Shown here: positions 31,301-42,959 of the stretch, in pieces
Position numbering within the stretch: position 1 is the stretch's first letter
Layout: every line of letters begins with the position of its first letter
The notes under the pieces: generated by a model
Told to the model about the DNA's origin: nothing
Database searches by the model: none
What the model saw: only the letters and a program-made list of their open reading frames with translations
From: Ganoderma boninense
Taxonomy: Eukaryota; Basidiomycota; Agaricomycetes; Polyporales; Polyporaceae
Direction of reading: 5' to 3'
DNA: 64,000 nt
Assembly: GCA_002900995.3 (NCBI GenBank)
Contig: CM035305.1
Coordinates: 1,240,001 to 1,304,000 of the forward strand
Program-made: the position numbers and the translations under genes

Positions 31301-33501
31301 GCCGTCATCTCCGCGATGCGCTCCTCCTGCAGCTTCATGTTCGTCTCGAGGCGCTTGATGTCGTGCTGGTGCTCCCCGATCTGCTGCGTCCGCCGCTGCA
31401 CGCGATCCTGCAGCTCGCCCACCTGCGCGCGCAGCGCCGCCTGCGTCCCGCGCCCGCTCTCGCCCGCGACGGCGAGCGAGGCGAGCTGCGATGCGTGTCG
31501 CGCCTCGACTTCCGCGAGCTCTTCGCGGGCAGCTTCGAGGTCCGCCTCCAGATGAGTCTTCTCCAAGGCCAGCGCGTCGCGCGCCGCCTCGGCATCTGTG
31601 AGCGTCTGCGAAAGCTCGTTGAGTTGTGCCTCGGCGTCGGAGAGCGCGGCCCCGGTCTCGACGTGCGAATGGCGCTCTCGGGCGAGCTCGTTTTCGAGGC
31701 GCTGGATTGTGGTACGGAATGCTGCGACCTGGGATTCGGCCTCACCGATCGAGTTCGTGCTTGAGGACAATTGGGTCTCGAGAGACTCGATTGCACCTTG
31801 GCGCTCCTGGAGGCGGCGCTCTGACTGCTGGAGACTCTGGCGAGCGGAGGTAAGTTGGTCGAGAAGTGACTGTATGCGCGCCGCTTTGGCCTCTTCGTGC
31901 TCTGCAGTGCGCTGGGCGATGATGGCGAGGGCGAGGGTGGTTCGCGACGTACGCTGGGCCTGTCCTTCCAGGATCTGGATGTAGCCTTCAAGGGTAGAAA
32001 TCTGAGAGAACTGCGTGCTGTTGACGGAAGGAGTGACGGGCGCCGACGCGGCCGCAAGCTTCGCCTCCAACGATTGTACGGCGAACTTGTTCTCCATGTT
32101 CAGGAATTCAAGGTCTCGTCGAAGGCCATCCCTTTCGCTGCGTATCCGCGTGATGGAATGGAGAAGGCGTTCGATGGTCGCAACATGTTCTTCAGTCGAA
32201 GGTTCCTCTGGGGCTGGACCTCGGGAGGATGTGGACAGTTGGAGCTCGAGATGGCTACGGAATGGGCTCAGTATCGCGAATATGTGTTGCAAGGATTGAC
32301 AAATACCTTATCCTTGCTCCTGCCTCACGCATATTCTCAGATACTTCATCGCGCTCGCGCTGAAGACGGTCCCGGTCACGATATGCGGACTCACGATCCC
32401 GGGTGAGCTGGGCAAGCCTGCTCTCAGCCGCAGTGAGCTTGTCATTGGCATCGTCCAGCATTTGCGTTGTGCGGTCCAATTCATCCCGAAGCATCGACGT
32501 GTCCTGCTTCCGGCTACCGGCAGAACGCGCAAGCTGATCCTCCAAAGCAGCAACTCTCTGCTCCTCCATCTCCAGTCGCTCCAAGAGACCAGCCTCCCGG
32601 GCAGCAGCATCCTCCCCACCGCGAGCATCCTGCAGTAGTCGAAGGTCTTCTTCACGCTCCTCCAGAGCGGCCCGTGCAGCGTCCAGTTGTCGATCCAGCT
32701 GTCGTTCCGTGGCTATCTTCTCGTTCTGGACCTGGACCAGCTGGTCGCGTGCTCGTGTAAGCTGCTCTGCCGTGCGCTGCAGTTCCGACGCCTGTTGCGT
32801 CGAGGTCGCGCGGAGTTCAGCAATCTCCTTTTCCAACATGGGTATTCGGAAAGAGTCGCCTGTGGAGGACTGTATGCGACTCCTCGAACCCGATGGACCG
32901 TGACTTCGACTGAGTGCAGTCTTCTCGGCCTGCGCCTTGTTTTGGAGTTCCCGCTCCAACGCGCGGACTCGGGTCTGGAGTGCCATATTATCCTGCTCAA
33001 GCTTCGAGCGTCCTAGCGACGTCGAGTTCGCCTGGCGGGACAAGGTGTCAAGGGTGGAGTGGAGTTCAAGCGCAGTGTGTTCGGATTCCTTGAGTTTCCT
33101 GCCCGCTGTGGCCAGGGCAGCCTCAGCATTCGCCCGTGTTAATTGTTCATTTGATAAGTCTTCGCTGCGTCGCTTGATATCTGCCTCCAGTTGGACGACA
33201 CGGTCGGCACCATTACGTAGCTGTGGCCCAACACGACCCAAGTCAGAAAAGGTAGCGGTGAAGACGAATATCGTGACGCACCTTGATCAGTACCTCGGTC
33301 ATTGAATCCTTCACCTCCTTCAGCTCTGCCTCCCTCTTCAATACCTCGCCATGAAGTGTAGCGTTCTCCGCATCTGAGAGAAGGTTTGAGCTAGTGATCC
33401 AGGAGCCGAGCTACAGGAGAGTCACCTTTAACGCGGACTTGTTCCTTGAGTGTGCGGACCTCTTCAGAGTCGTGGTCATCGCCGACGCCCCAGGTCGACA
33501 T
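28337..33501 (-). CDS. Very large coiled-coil protein, function not recognised
   Basis: The protein starts MSTWGVGDDHDSEEVRTLKE and is about 1,600 residues. Heptad-rich coiled coil dominates from near the N-terminus to about residue 1,300; examples are RSKLEQDNMALQTRVRALER and ELEEAMEALEEAREVEVQAV. The last 300 residues are proline/serine-rich and basic. They contain repeated KTPESR-like units (YRPKTPESRLRM, SRPKTPESRPSH, KARTPERHR) and end RPPVFDPPGMR. The TP motifs resemble proline-directed kinase sites. Introns occur near both ends, at 32254-32305 and at 29.25 kb for example. This organisation fits a spindle-pole, kinetochore or nuclear-pore scaffold, but I recognise no diagnostic domain. 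A frame problem exists at 29521-29545: splicing the 53-nt intron just upstream leads to an early stop unless one base is skipped. Confidence 0.8.
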
Positions 33502-34788
33502 CTTGCGTGTGGGTTCCCGGCGGCTGAGTGAATCGGAGAGAAAAGAGATCGTATCGCGTGGAAAGTCGGCGGAGGAAGGAAGCACAGAGTATTCAGAGGC
33601 GCCCGCCAAACAAACCACAAACTGAACCAACGCGACACTCACGTGATCGCGCTATATCCTTCAAGCGCCCAAGAAACTGGAATTGGAATTCGCCGCAGAA
33701 TGGCCTTGGTTTCCCCGTCGTACATCTGCCCGCTCTCCACTTTCCCTCTTACACTCTCCTTCTTAAGCGATACAGCGGGGCTTGTTCTTATCCCCAACAA
33801 CAACAACAACAACTGCTTCCCAATCACCAGCACTCGCAGGACTGCTTGTCCTTGTCTTGAAGAAGTGGAACAACAGCCAACTGTAGCTCCGGAGTATGAG
33901 AAGTGAGGTGCGTCCCGGTCGTCCATGCAAAGAAGTTTTGGATGCTAATTCCGTAGCCCATCATAACAGATAGGGATGAGCCTTGATGAAGTTTGTCAAC
34001 TAGCTCCCACCGCGCGATTGTGTGTGGACTCCCCATAGTCTCCGAGATAGTAAGTCCCCGACATCTATTCTCTGATCGACGGACACCTATTCGAACCCCA
34101 CATAAGAAGATACGCTTGTCGCGCACCCCGCGTTCCGTCTATTTTCATCGTTTTCGCCGATATTGCGTTCCCCGCGTTCGACTGTGTGCCGCAGCCCTTC
34201 CTTTGCACCACCGCCGTCCGGAGTAATCCCCGAGCCCGTTCACTATTGGCTCAGCGGGTTTAACGCAGAGACGGCGAAGCCAGGCGAATCTTGCACCCGT
34301 TAGATCCAGTTATGTAGCAAGATTGCGTTGACACGACGTCTTTCGATGGATCAGTCGATCTCTCTTCCCTTCCCGGCCCGTGGCTGTGGCGGCTTCTGTC
34401 CGTGTTTCGTATACCTTCAGTAACCACAAGCCGCGCAGTACTCAGCCGCCTTGGCCTTTGTTGCCTCGATGTAGCCATCTATCTAGGTTTCTTCTTACCG
34501 TACACCACACCCCTGCGTAGCACCTTACTTCCGAATCAGCCAGCAACTGTGCGACATTGAGCGCAAGTAAGCAAACTCTATGACTTCAAGCTGCCATGCG
34601 TTGTGTAAATGCACAACCTCTTGACCAGTAAGCCTTCTCATCACAGTGTTATGTGGACTGATGCAGATCATCTTTTTCGTATAATGAGTCTTCCTATTCC
34701 GAAGCCTTGCGCATATGTTACTAAAGAACTTCTACTTTATTGTCAGAACGCTTCATTTGCCAACGGCAAATCCTGTCACTAACGTCAC

Positions 34789-35030
34789 ATGACAATGTCC
34801 TCGTGGTCGACCAACATAATTGTGTTCTTTGATGGCGGAATGAAACACGGATGGATACTATTCGTCACCACCGCTTTCATATATTCAGCCATCGGAATCC
34901 CATGGGTACTGATCACAGGCCATCAGTTCTGGTGAGTTCCTTACCCGCTACTCCCGGACTTTAACCGAAAGTCTCGACAGTTATGTATGCGCATACCTAA
35001 CGACCGGCTTGTCGTGATAGTAGAAGACAA
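34789..35030 (+). CDS. Possible small hydrophobic protein, two exons (tentative)
   Basis: A short frame starts MTMSSWSTNIIVFFDGGMKH and continues through a strongly hydrophobic stretch (GWILFVTTAFIYSAIGIPWV) to ITGHQF. A good donor GTGAGT at about 34932 and an acceptor CAG at about 34980 would join it to CYVCAYLTTGLS and a stop, giving roughly 60 residues with one membrane helix. The membrane-like pattern and the splice sites are suggestive, but a frame this short can occur by chance, and no family is recognised. Confidence 0.25.
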
Positions 35031-35680
35031 GAACGAGGACCAAATCTAGCCCTCAAAGCCGTTGACATGCACTGAAAATGGTCGCTTTGGATTGAGGTCA
35101 CTGACAGCGGTCGTTGCACCGCTCGATCGAAACTCGAATGTTGCAATATTCACCTTTCCACGGACCGCGGACACGCCTCTAAGAATTGTCAGTAGTATGG
35201 GAGCCTTCACTGGCCCCTTGGTTCGGCATCTCCTCGCTGCCAAAGTCGCTTCCGTCGCCAGAAGGAACAAAGCACTACGTACGGCGCGTTTACCCGTTCT
35301 CACTATGACTGGTCACTTGCCAGCGTGCTCCCATGCACAGCTCTGTGGGTTGATCTCTCGCCCCCGGTATCCTCCCGTCCCCGTCGAACGTGACCCTTAT
35401 TATCGAATTCCATGTGGTAGGTTGCAGAAATCCCCCCTATCCCCGTCAAGTTCGGTCTCTCTTCGGCTTTCTAATATACACTCTTCTGCGAGTGATCATT
35501 CAAGCGCGATACTCAACCTCCTCGAATCTTGGTGCAGTACACCGGATACTCGTCGGAACATGTCTACCATCGGCAACCGTCTAGCCTTGTCGGAGACCCC
35601 GACGGCCCTCTAGGTCAGCGGGAAAACTACCCAAGGACGCCTCCTCATCCGCATATTATCCGTGTACGTTCTGCTCTAGA

Positions 35681-35688
35681 TATAAAGC
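35681..35688 (+). promoter_or_regulatory. TATA box of the GH7 cellobiohydrolase gene
   Basis: ATATAAAG lies about 115 nt upstream of the GH7 start codon. Strongly induced secreted cellulase genes in fungi usually have such a box, so position and match make this a credible core promoter. Confidence 0.55.
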
Positions 35689-35796
35689 GTAGCTCGTACT
35701 CTGCAATTCCAGCAGCACTGAGCCCCACTGCCTCGTCTTCGACAGCAGGACAACCTCGACGCTGCACTCTCACCTCGGCACCACCTCTTCAGAACG

Positions 35797-37295
35797 ATGT
35801 TCCCCGTCCTCTCCCTCCTCGCTCTCTCCTACGCAGCGATCGCCTACGGTCAGCAGGCCGGCACGCTCACCACCGAGACGCACCCAGGCTCTCCATCCAG
35901 AAGTGCACGGGCTCGAACAGCTGCTCGACGGAGAACCACTCGGTCGTGCTCGACTCGAACTGGCGTTGGCTCCACTCGGTCAGCGGCAGCAACAACTGCT
36001 ACACCGGCAACACCTGGGACACCTCCCTCTGCCCTGACCCCACGACCTGCGCGACGAACTGCGCTCTCGATGGCGCCGACTACTCTGGTGCGACTCGCCG
36101 CCCTTCTTTCAGTTTCGTGAGCTTGTCTGATGAATGTGGTATGCTACAGGCACTACGGCATCACGACGAGCGGGAACGCGCTCACGCTCAAGTTCGTCAC
36201 GCACGGCCCGTACTCGACCAACATCGGTTCGCGTGTGTACCTTATGGACACGTCCGACAACAAGTACGAGATGTTCAAGCTGAAGAATCAGGAGTTCACG
36301 TTCGATATCGACATGTCAAAGCTGCCCTGCGGCCTTAACGGCGCGCTCTACTTCGTCGAGATGGACTCCGACGGCGGGCTCAGCCGCTTCTCGGGCAACA
36401 AGGCTGGTGCTAAGTACGGCACCGGCTACTGCGACACCCAGTGTCCGCACGACATCAAGTTTATCAACGGCGAGGTGCGTGCTCCTGGTCGAGTAGCCCT
36501 AAAACTGCTCTGATGCGTTCTTGTCCGGATCGGCAGGCCAACATTATCGATTGGACGCCGTCCGACAACGACGTGAACGCGGGCAAGGGCCAATACGGCA
36601 CCTGCTGCAACGAGATGGACATCTGGGAGGCAAACGCGTACGGCGAGGCCGTCACCCCGCACGTCTGCAACGTCCAGGGCCAGACGCGCTGCTCGGGCAC
36701 TGCGTGCGGCGACGGCGACAACCGCTACGGCGGCATCTGCGACAAGGACGGCTGCGACTTCAACTCGTGGCGGATGGGCGACCAGACGTTCCTGGGGCTC
36801 GGCAAGACGGTGGACACGTCGTCCAAGTTCACCGTCGTCACGCAGTTCCACACGTCGAACAACAGCACGTCGGGCACGCTCTCCGAGATCCGGCGGCTGT
36901 ACGTGCAGAACGGCAAGGTGATCGCGAACTCCAAGACGAACATCGCGGGCATGAGCCAGTACGACTCCATCACGGACGACTTCTGCAACGCGCAGAAGTC
37001 CGCGTTCGGCGACACGAACTCGTTCGAGAACCTCGGCGGCCTCCGCCAGATGGGCAACTCGCTCGACACCGGCATGGTCCTCGTCATGTCCCTCTGGGAC
37101 GACCACGAGGCCAAGATGCTCTGGCTCGACTCCGACTACCCCCTCGACAAGGACGCGTCCTCGCCCGGTGTCTCCCGCGGGCCCTGCGCGACGAGCTCGG
37201 GCGACCCCAACACGGTCGAGAACCAGAACGCCGACGCGACCGTCGTCTTCTCCAACATCAAGGTGGGCCCCATCGGCTCGACTTACGCCAACTAA
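35797..37295 (+). CDS. cbhI: GH7 cellobiohydrolase, secreted, no cellulose-binding module
   Basis: This enzyme releases cellobiose from cellulose chain ends outside the cell. The signal peptide is [20 protein letters not shown]. The mature protein begins [11 protein letters not shown] and continues [30 protein letters not shown] and [15 protein letters not shown]. The catalytic motif EMDIWEAN (E-x-D-x-x-E) in the third exon is intact, and the many cysteines match the disulfide-rich family. The protein ends GPIGSTYAN, directly after the catalytic core, so it has no linker or CBM1. I read introns at 36088-36149 and about 36475-36537. Two frame breaks are present: between ETHP and LSIQ near 35883-35887, and at the first splice junction (36150-36156). 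In each case one missing C would restore the family sequence. The gene could be intact with sequencing errors or a recent pseudogene. Confidence 0.88.
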
Positions 37296-38160
37296 GCGGT
37301 ATGTAAGCCTCGGGCTCGCTATTGCGCGACGATGCTGACGCTCACCTGGTGCGCTTCTACAGGACGTGGCTAAGGCGATGAGTGACTGTGTCCATCTTCC
37401 TTCATGGTTCTGCATTCGTTCCAAAAAGTCTCTTTTTTCTCAATGATATGCTGTGATGCGTTTTGCTGGTCATGGAAATGGAAATGTTCGAGCATACTAA
37501 TCCAATATACCACTGGTTTCTTCAACTTCCCGCCCATGTAGAACTTTGCACATCTCGTCAGCTGCTGGATCCGACCAGATTGACATTCCAGTGATATGTA
37601 AATATTAGGTGAGCTAGTGTTTTCTTGAAATGAATAATGGATCATGCCTAAGGAAGGGAGTTCCTAACATGCGAGTTTCTGACCTTGGCCATGCCTTTGA
37701 AAGCGTAGCAATTTCAGAAAGCTTGTTAGCCAGCTGCAGTTTGTCTCAGCTATGTTTCGAAATAAACGCCGCGAGGGAAAAGAGATACTTGCAAGAGGAT
37801 GCTTGAAACATGAATGCAATTGCGTCATCACAAGTGTTGCTAGATATGAAAGCGTACTCGCAAGTACATTCTAGCCAGGTGGCAATAACTGCTTTGAGCA
37901 TCGATTCCTCTTGGCATACCTCACTCCAATATAAATCACCAAGCACCTGGGCACTTCAGCCCCCATAGGATTTGAGCATGTCCACCAGACATCCAGAATG
38001 ACAGCCCAACGTCATCTCGAAGGATATTGCCACAGTCCCCCTCGTCTTGTTCGATCAGCTTCATGTCTCAGCGGGCTGCGAATATAGCCATGTATTCACA
38101 CGAAACGACTTCTCGGCCCACAAAAATGTACTGCACGAAAACCGAGGCCGCCGATTAGGA
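37296..38160. other. Intergenic between convergent genes
   Basis: About 865 nt between the GH7 stop and the coatomer gamma stop. Both 3' UTRs should lie here. A downstream GT-AG pair just after the GH7 stop may be an intron in its 3' UTR. The region is AT-richer than the genes, and no further gene is supported. Confidence 0.45.
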
Positions 38161-41100
38161 TCAGCCACCAATCGCAGCGAGAACGAGGTCCGCAGCTGCC
38201 TGCTGTTCTGACCGCACGCCGACCTCCAACGTCACGCCCTGCGCCTTCGAGTACGTCATGCGGCAGCGCACGAGCACCTTGCCTCCGCCCCCGCCGACCA
38301 GCCCGGAGAGCTGTAATGTATGGACGGTCGGCTGCTGGGGCTCTTCCGAGCCGCCCAGTGGCTGCATATTGAGGATTTCGATGACGGATTTGCATGCAGC
38401 TGTACGAGATGATGAGGTCAGCCGATGTGTTGTCCATATGAATGGACCAATTAAATGAAATCGGACCACTTAGATTAGACGCACCCTTGATAGACTCCAT
38501 GGCAGGTAGTGAGAAGGTCTCGGTGAGGGACACGCCGCCGCGCATCCGGTCCCACTCAGATGCGAAGGTGACGTAACTGGGGATAATGTAGTCGGCCGCG
38601 GAAATGTCAGTCTCCTCAACCTGGTATTCATCTTCGTAGCCCTCTTCCTCGGGCACGCCGGTCGAAGGGTCGAGTTCTTTGCTGACGAACTTGAGGATGC
38701 ACTGGAAGGACGCCTGAACGTACTCCTCTGGCAAATCGCGAGTGAAGGAAACGTATACAACGCCGGGTGATGAGGCGGATGTGAGAGTAGGGATGGGGAT
38801 GATGAAGTCCTCCGTGAGACCAGAGTCCGTTTGAGGCTGCATGATGACGGAAACCTGCTCCAGAACAGTATCTGGGATAGTATTCGACACGTTGAACTGT
38901 GGCACACGATGAGAATCTATCAAATTAAGCAACAAGGTGGAAGCGTACCTGGAATACGACGTGCTCCTTGAAGATGTGCTTGACCACAGCCACTTGATAC
39001 TCCGTCTCGCTCTCCGTGAGAGGGCTGGGCCTGATGCTGCTGTTGAGGACCGGGCCATACGAGGCCAACTCGGGCACCTCGGCGAGCTGTTGAGCGTAGT
39101 TGGATTGCGTCTCTGCCGCAGATGGTGGTGGAGGCGTAGCAGCCTTCGACGTTGACGGAACACCGATGGTCTCCAGGGTGCTGGGCCCTGCAAACTTCTG
39201 TCAGCTTTAACACCGAACAGCCCACCGTGTAGCAACGTACGAGCGGCATCCTTCGCAGCCTGCTCTCGGCTAATCTTGGGTATATCGGTGGCATCGAAGG
39301 GCTGCTCCAAAGCATCAGGATCGCTGATGTAGGAGACCAGTTTTGACTCCAGCGCAGAGAGGGAGTAGATGGATTCTGTGGAGCAACTGTCAACATTGTG
39401 GCAAGTAAGGCTCACAAAGACGCCCTACCTTCTTTGATGTAAGGTTGCACGAGCGGCGGCGCCTCGTACACCTTGAGGTACATTGCGGCACGATCTCTAA
39501 CCTCGTCATCAACATCATCTAGGCATCTGCAACTGAGATTAATGGTGATTCCTAGCATGTAAAAGCTGTCTTGCTCACCGGTTAAGAAGCACGTTGATGC
39601 TCTTGCCAAGCTTCTCGTCGGGATTGTTCAATCCGAACTTCGCCAGACTCGACACGGCAGCCGCACGCACGGTCGCGTTTTCGAGCACAACACGATTGTA
39701 GATGAACCGGATGTACTTTGTCGGGTTCGGCGCCTTAGGGCCCTCAACGCCGAGCAAGTGCAGGATGCGAACCGAGAGCTTCGTGAACTCGCAGTCTTCG
39801 ATAAATTCACACAGGTGCGAGAGTGCCTGCTCCTTGCACTCCCCGATGAACTTGATCATGTCGAACATTGCCTCGACCACGGCACGCTTGAAGTCGTATC
39901 CACCCTCGTCGCGCAGGACGCCCGACAGGAACGCGAGCATCGACTCATGCTTGGCTGGGAACTTGAGGCAGAGCGAGCGGATGGCATCGACAATGATGAC
40001 CTTGAACTCGTCACTGATTTCGCTCATGAAGCCGCTGATCTGTTTCATGAGACGATCGACGGATGCCTCGTTGCCAGTCTTAAGGAGCGTCGTGATAGCG
40101 TAGGTTGCGACGCTACGGTTCGAGTCCGAGATAAGATTCTCAAGGTCGATGTTGCAAGCCGCAACACTCTGTGGGTGCGTGACGGCCAGAGCAGCAAGAG
40201 TACGGGTAGCGGCAAACTTGAGCGTGGACTTTGGTGAGGACAAGAACAGTTGAAGGACTGGTAAAGCAAATTAGATAGCACCAAGCTGAGGCCCGCACGA
40301 GTAACCTACCAGCGATAGACCGGGTTAGTTGCGTCGCGGTAACATTCTTCATCTCACAGATAACTCGGGCAGCCTCGAGGTTGACCATATCGCTCTTATG
40401 GCGGAGCCAGCCTTCCAGAAGGTCAAGCATCTGCTTCTGAACACTGCACACAAACCAATTACGGCGCGCACGAAGGAACGACCAGGAACGAATACGCACT
40501 TAGGGTCCTCCTCCATGACTTTCGCCGCATACCGGATGAGCATGCACAGCGCCATCGGGTTCTTAAGCGTCGTGCCCGCGCCCGACTTCCCCCCGCCGAG
40601 CTGCTGGATCATCTTCGTGACCGCCATCCTGTCCTGCTGCCTGATCGCAAACAGCAGCCCGAGCGAGTGGTACTGAGTGATGTAGCTCGTGCTCGGGATC
40701 GTCTGCTGGCCCTGGTTCGAGCTGGACGACGAGCTGCCCCAGCCGAGGTACCCGCCGCCGGAGCTGCTGCTCGAGCCGAAGAACGACGAGGACGACTTGG
40801 CGTTGACCGCCTCCTGCGCCTCGTTGACCCACCGCTTCACGACGTCCTTGGCGTTCGGGAAGAGGTGGTACGCAGAGACCAGCGCTGCGGAGGAGATGGA
40901 CGGGTTCTTGTCGACGATGGCGGCCTTGAAGAAGCGTTCCACGCCTTGCGCCATGGACGGCTACGCACCACGACCCTCCTCTCAGCATTGCACCCCCAAG
41001 GTAGGATAGAGGCCTAGAAGCGTGGAGAGCACTCACGTCGATAATCCGGGCAAGGGCACGGATGGCATTTGGCCGGTAGATGACCTCCGAGTTGGGCTGC

Positions 41101-41502
41101 ATGTCCTTCATGATGCTCGCTGTGACCATGATAACGTCCTCTGCCGTCAGCGCAAGCTCCTTGATCGCGAGGTAGACCATCTGCCGGAGAGCACTCTGCC
41201 AAACAAAGAAACTCATGAGTCCGACCTCCTAGTCGCCCCGGAGATAGGTATAGATGGCACGAGACACGCACATCCTTGTGCTGGAACAGCTTCGTTGTCC
41301 CAAAGAACAGCGTTGTGGCCTCCTGTGTGTTGAACGTCTCGCCGACATAGAGGAGGTAGACGATGCGGGTAAGCAAGGCTCTGCACTTGCGAGGGCTTAT
41401 GGGAGATTCATTGAAGACGCGGGCTTCCTGGATGACGGTGGTCTTGTTGTTGTAGTAGGTGCTGAGGCCGCTTTCCTCATCCTTTTTCGTAGCAAAAGCC
41501 AT
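38161..41502 (-). CDS. SEC21: Coatomer subunit gamma (COPI)
   Basis: This is a subunit of the COPI coat, which buds vesicles from the Golgi for retrograde transport. The start [20 protein letters not shown] is typical. The adaptin-like solenoid contains [59 protein letters not shown] and a serine/glycine-rich loop at about 40.68-40.80 kb. Further on are [60 protein letters not shown] and [20 protein letters not shown]. The C-terminal appendage domain spans [20 protein letters not shown] to [20 protein letters not shown], ending DLVLAAIGG. About ten introns are present and all join in frame. The product is about 930 residues, the normal length. The upstream ATG in the long 5' frame (MGAGQG) is rejected because MAFATKKDE matches the family start. 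Confidence 0.95.
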
Positions 41503-42959
41503 AGCGAGAATAGAAAAGCGGAGACCGGCGCGCCGAACAGCACGACGTGGAAGGACAAGTGTTGCAGAACCTTGTCCGGCGCCCACACATCATCGCAGCC
41601 CAGCCACACGTGGCTCATCTCCGCGCACTGCAAGTCTATCAAGTACTTCAAACCACTCGAATTTCCTGATAAACAGGCGGAGACTCTTGAGGCACGCAGA
41701 CGATTGTTAATACTGCACATAATATGATGTATTCGCGACACAGACTGGATACGCGAGCGGCAAAACAGAGCGACAAACACGTATACGTAGATAGTGCGAC
41801 GTGGGTGAAGGACAGGGGGATGAGGACTCGATACTCGCAAACGCAGGGATTTGGGGGTTTATGGGGGTGAGGACAATATTGTACAACGGCGAATACCGCG
41901 CCTGGTCTCCAACGTCGCCGTCTCCTTCAGTCTATCCGCGCCTGCCACCATCACCACCACCACAACCACCCGGCGCGGAGAACTCGGCGTGCTCTCCGCC
42001 TCCGGGAGGACACCAACCTTCCCACCCGCGGCCTTCCACTCCCAACCACCACCGCTCCTGACCAGACGCGGCGCCCTCTCTCTGCCAGCGCGCCCTCAAC
42101 AGCAACCCGACCGCGAAACGTAGGTCGAGCGCCGATGAGGAGGAGGAGAGAGGAACCAAAGGGCCAAGTACGAGATCCAGCAACGAGAAGGCGAGACATT
42201 ATACGACACAACCAGGGAGCGAGAGCGGAAGCGGAAAGGGGAAAATAGAAAATATGAACGAGAGGAGGACACGCGTCGCGTGTGTGTGTGGAGAATTAAG
42301 ACGAGGAGAAAGCGGCCGGAACATATGTACAGTCAAGCGTGGATGAAGGCGTCATGATGCGTGTAATGTGATGGGAAGTGGTTGTGTGGGGTTGGTCATG
42401 AGGTAGGAGTAGGATAGTCATCACGAAGTACGGCGCAAGGGGGAGCGAGTCATGCGAGAGGAGGGAGGCGGCCCATCCGAAAGCAACCTCGGTCGAGGTG
42501 AACATGGGAGGGCGTGAACTGAAAAAGCGTCCGTACGAAACCGAAACCCGGGGTAGCTCGATCAATGAGGTGTGTGGGGCGAGCTCTTGAGGCTTGGACC
42601 CCGATCGTGGAGTGTGGGAGTGTGCGAAAGATCGAACCGGTCGACGAGGGCGAGCTGCCAGATGATCCCCTGGAGCGCGAGCCCGGCCAGCCCTGTCGAG
42701 GAGACCCAAGCATTGCGCGACCATCCGTCCATCGCCTGCGCGTCCTGCTCTCGACGTACTCTCAACTTCAGCGAAGCATCCACCCGTCCCGTCCACGCCA
42801 GCGACGTGACTGACCAATAACATATCCGACATCCGAAGGATCCATACCAATGGCGGCAAACCAACACCGAGCGCTGATGCATCTTCCCTCCGCCCCCATG
42901 CTCGGTCGGACCCGGACGTGCTACAACGACGAGACCCCCGTCATGCAAGGGGGAGTCGT
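41503..42959. other. Intergenic, coatomer gamma promoter and CK1 3' region
   Basis: About 1.45 kb on the upstream side of coatomer gamma and the downstream side of casein kinase 1, both reverse. It contains a CACCATCACCACCACC-type microsatellite near 41.95 kb and purine-rich tracts near 42.13-42.30 kb. No gene was supported. Confidence 0.45.

Larger units (their letters stand above)
33502..35796. other. Long intergenic region upstream of the GH7 gene
   Basis: About 2.3 kb between divergent genes. It contains a possible small spliced gene (34789-35030), a TATA box for GH7 (35681-35688), and a CCCCGG at 35362-35367 matching the carbon-catabolite repressor consensus SYGGRG on the other strand. 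Other open frames here, including one of 183 codons at 35062-35613, have no recognisable content. Confidence 0.45.

Noticed and set aside
30451..31764. Forward open frame of 437 codons
   Set aside because: It is antisense to the coiled-coil gene, whose highly biased E/L/A/R codon use creates long frames on the opposite strand.
35062..35613. Forward open frame of 183 codons upstream of GH7
   Set aside because: No domain or signal peptide and no exon context; it overlaps the GH7 promoter region. A reverse frame at 35046-35303 is equally unsupported.
23436..37295. A metabolic gene cluster containing D-amino-acid oxidase, membrane protein and GH7
   Set aside because: No backbone synthase, shared regulator or transporter links them, and a large cytoskeletal-type gene lies between. 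Proximity looks incidental.
36426..37424. Reverse open frame of 332 codons and forward frame at 36521-37306
   Set aside because: Both overlap the third exon of the GH7 gene and arise from its GC-rich third codon positions. The GH7 frame has the family motifs.
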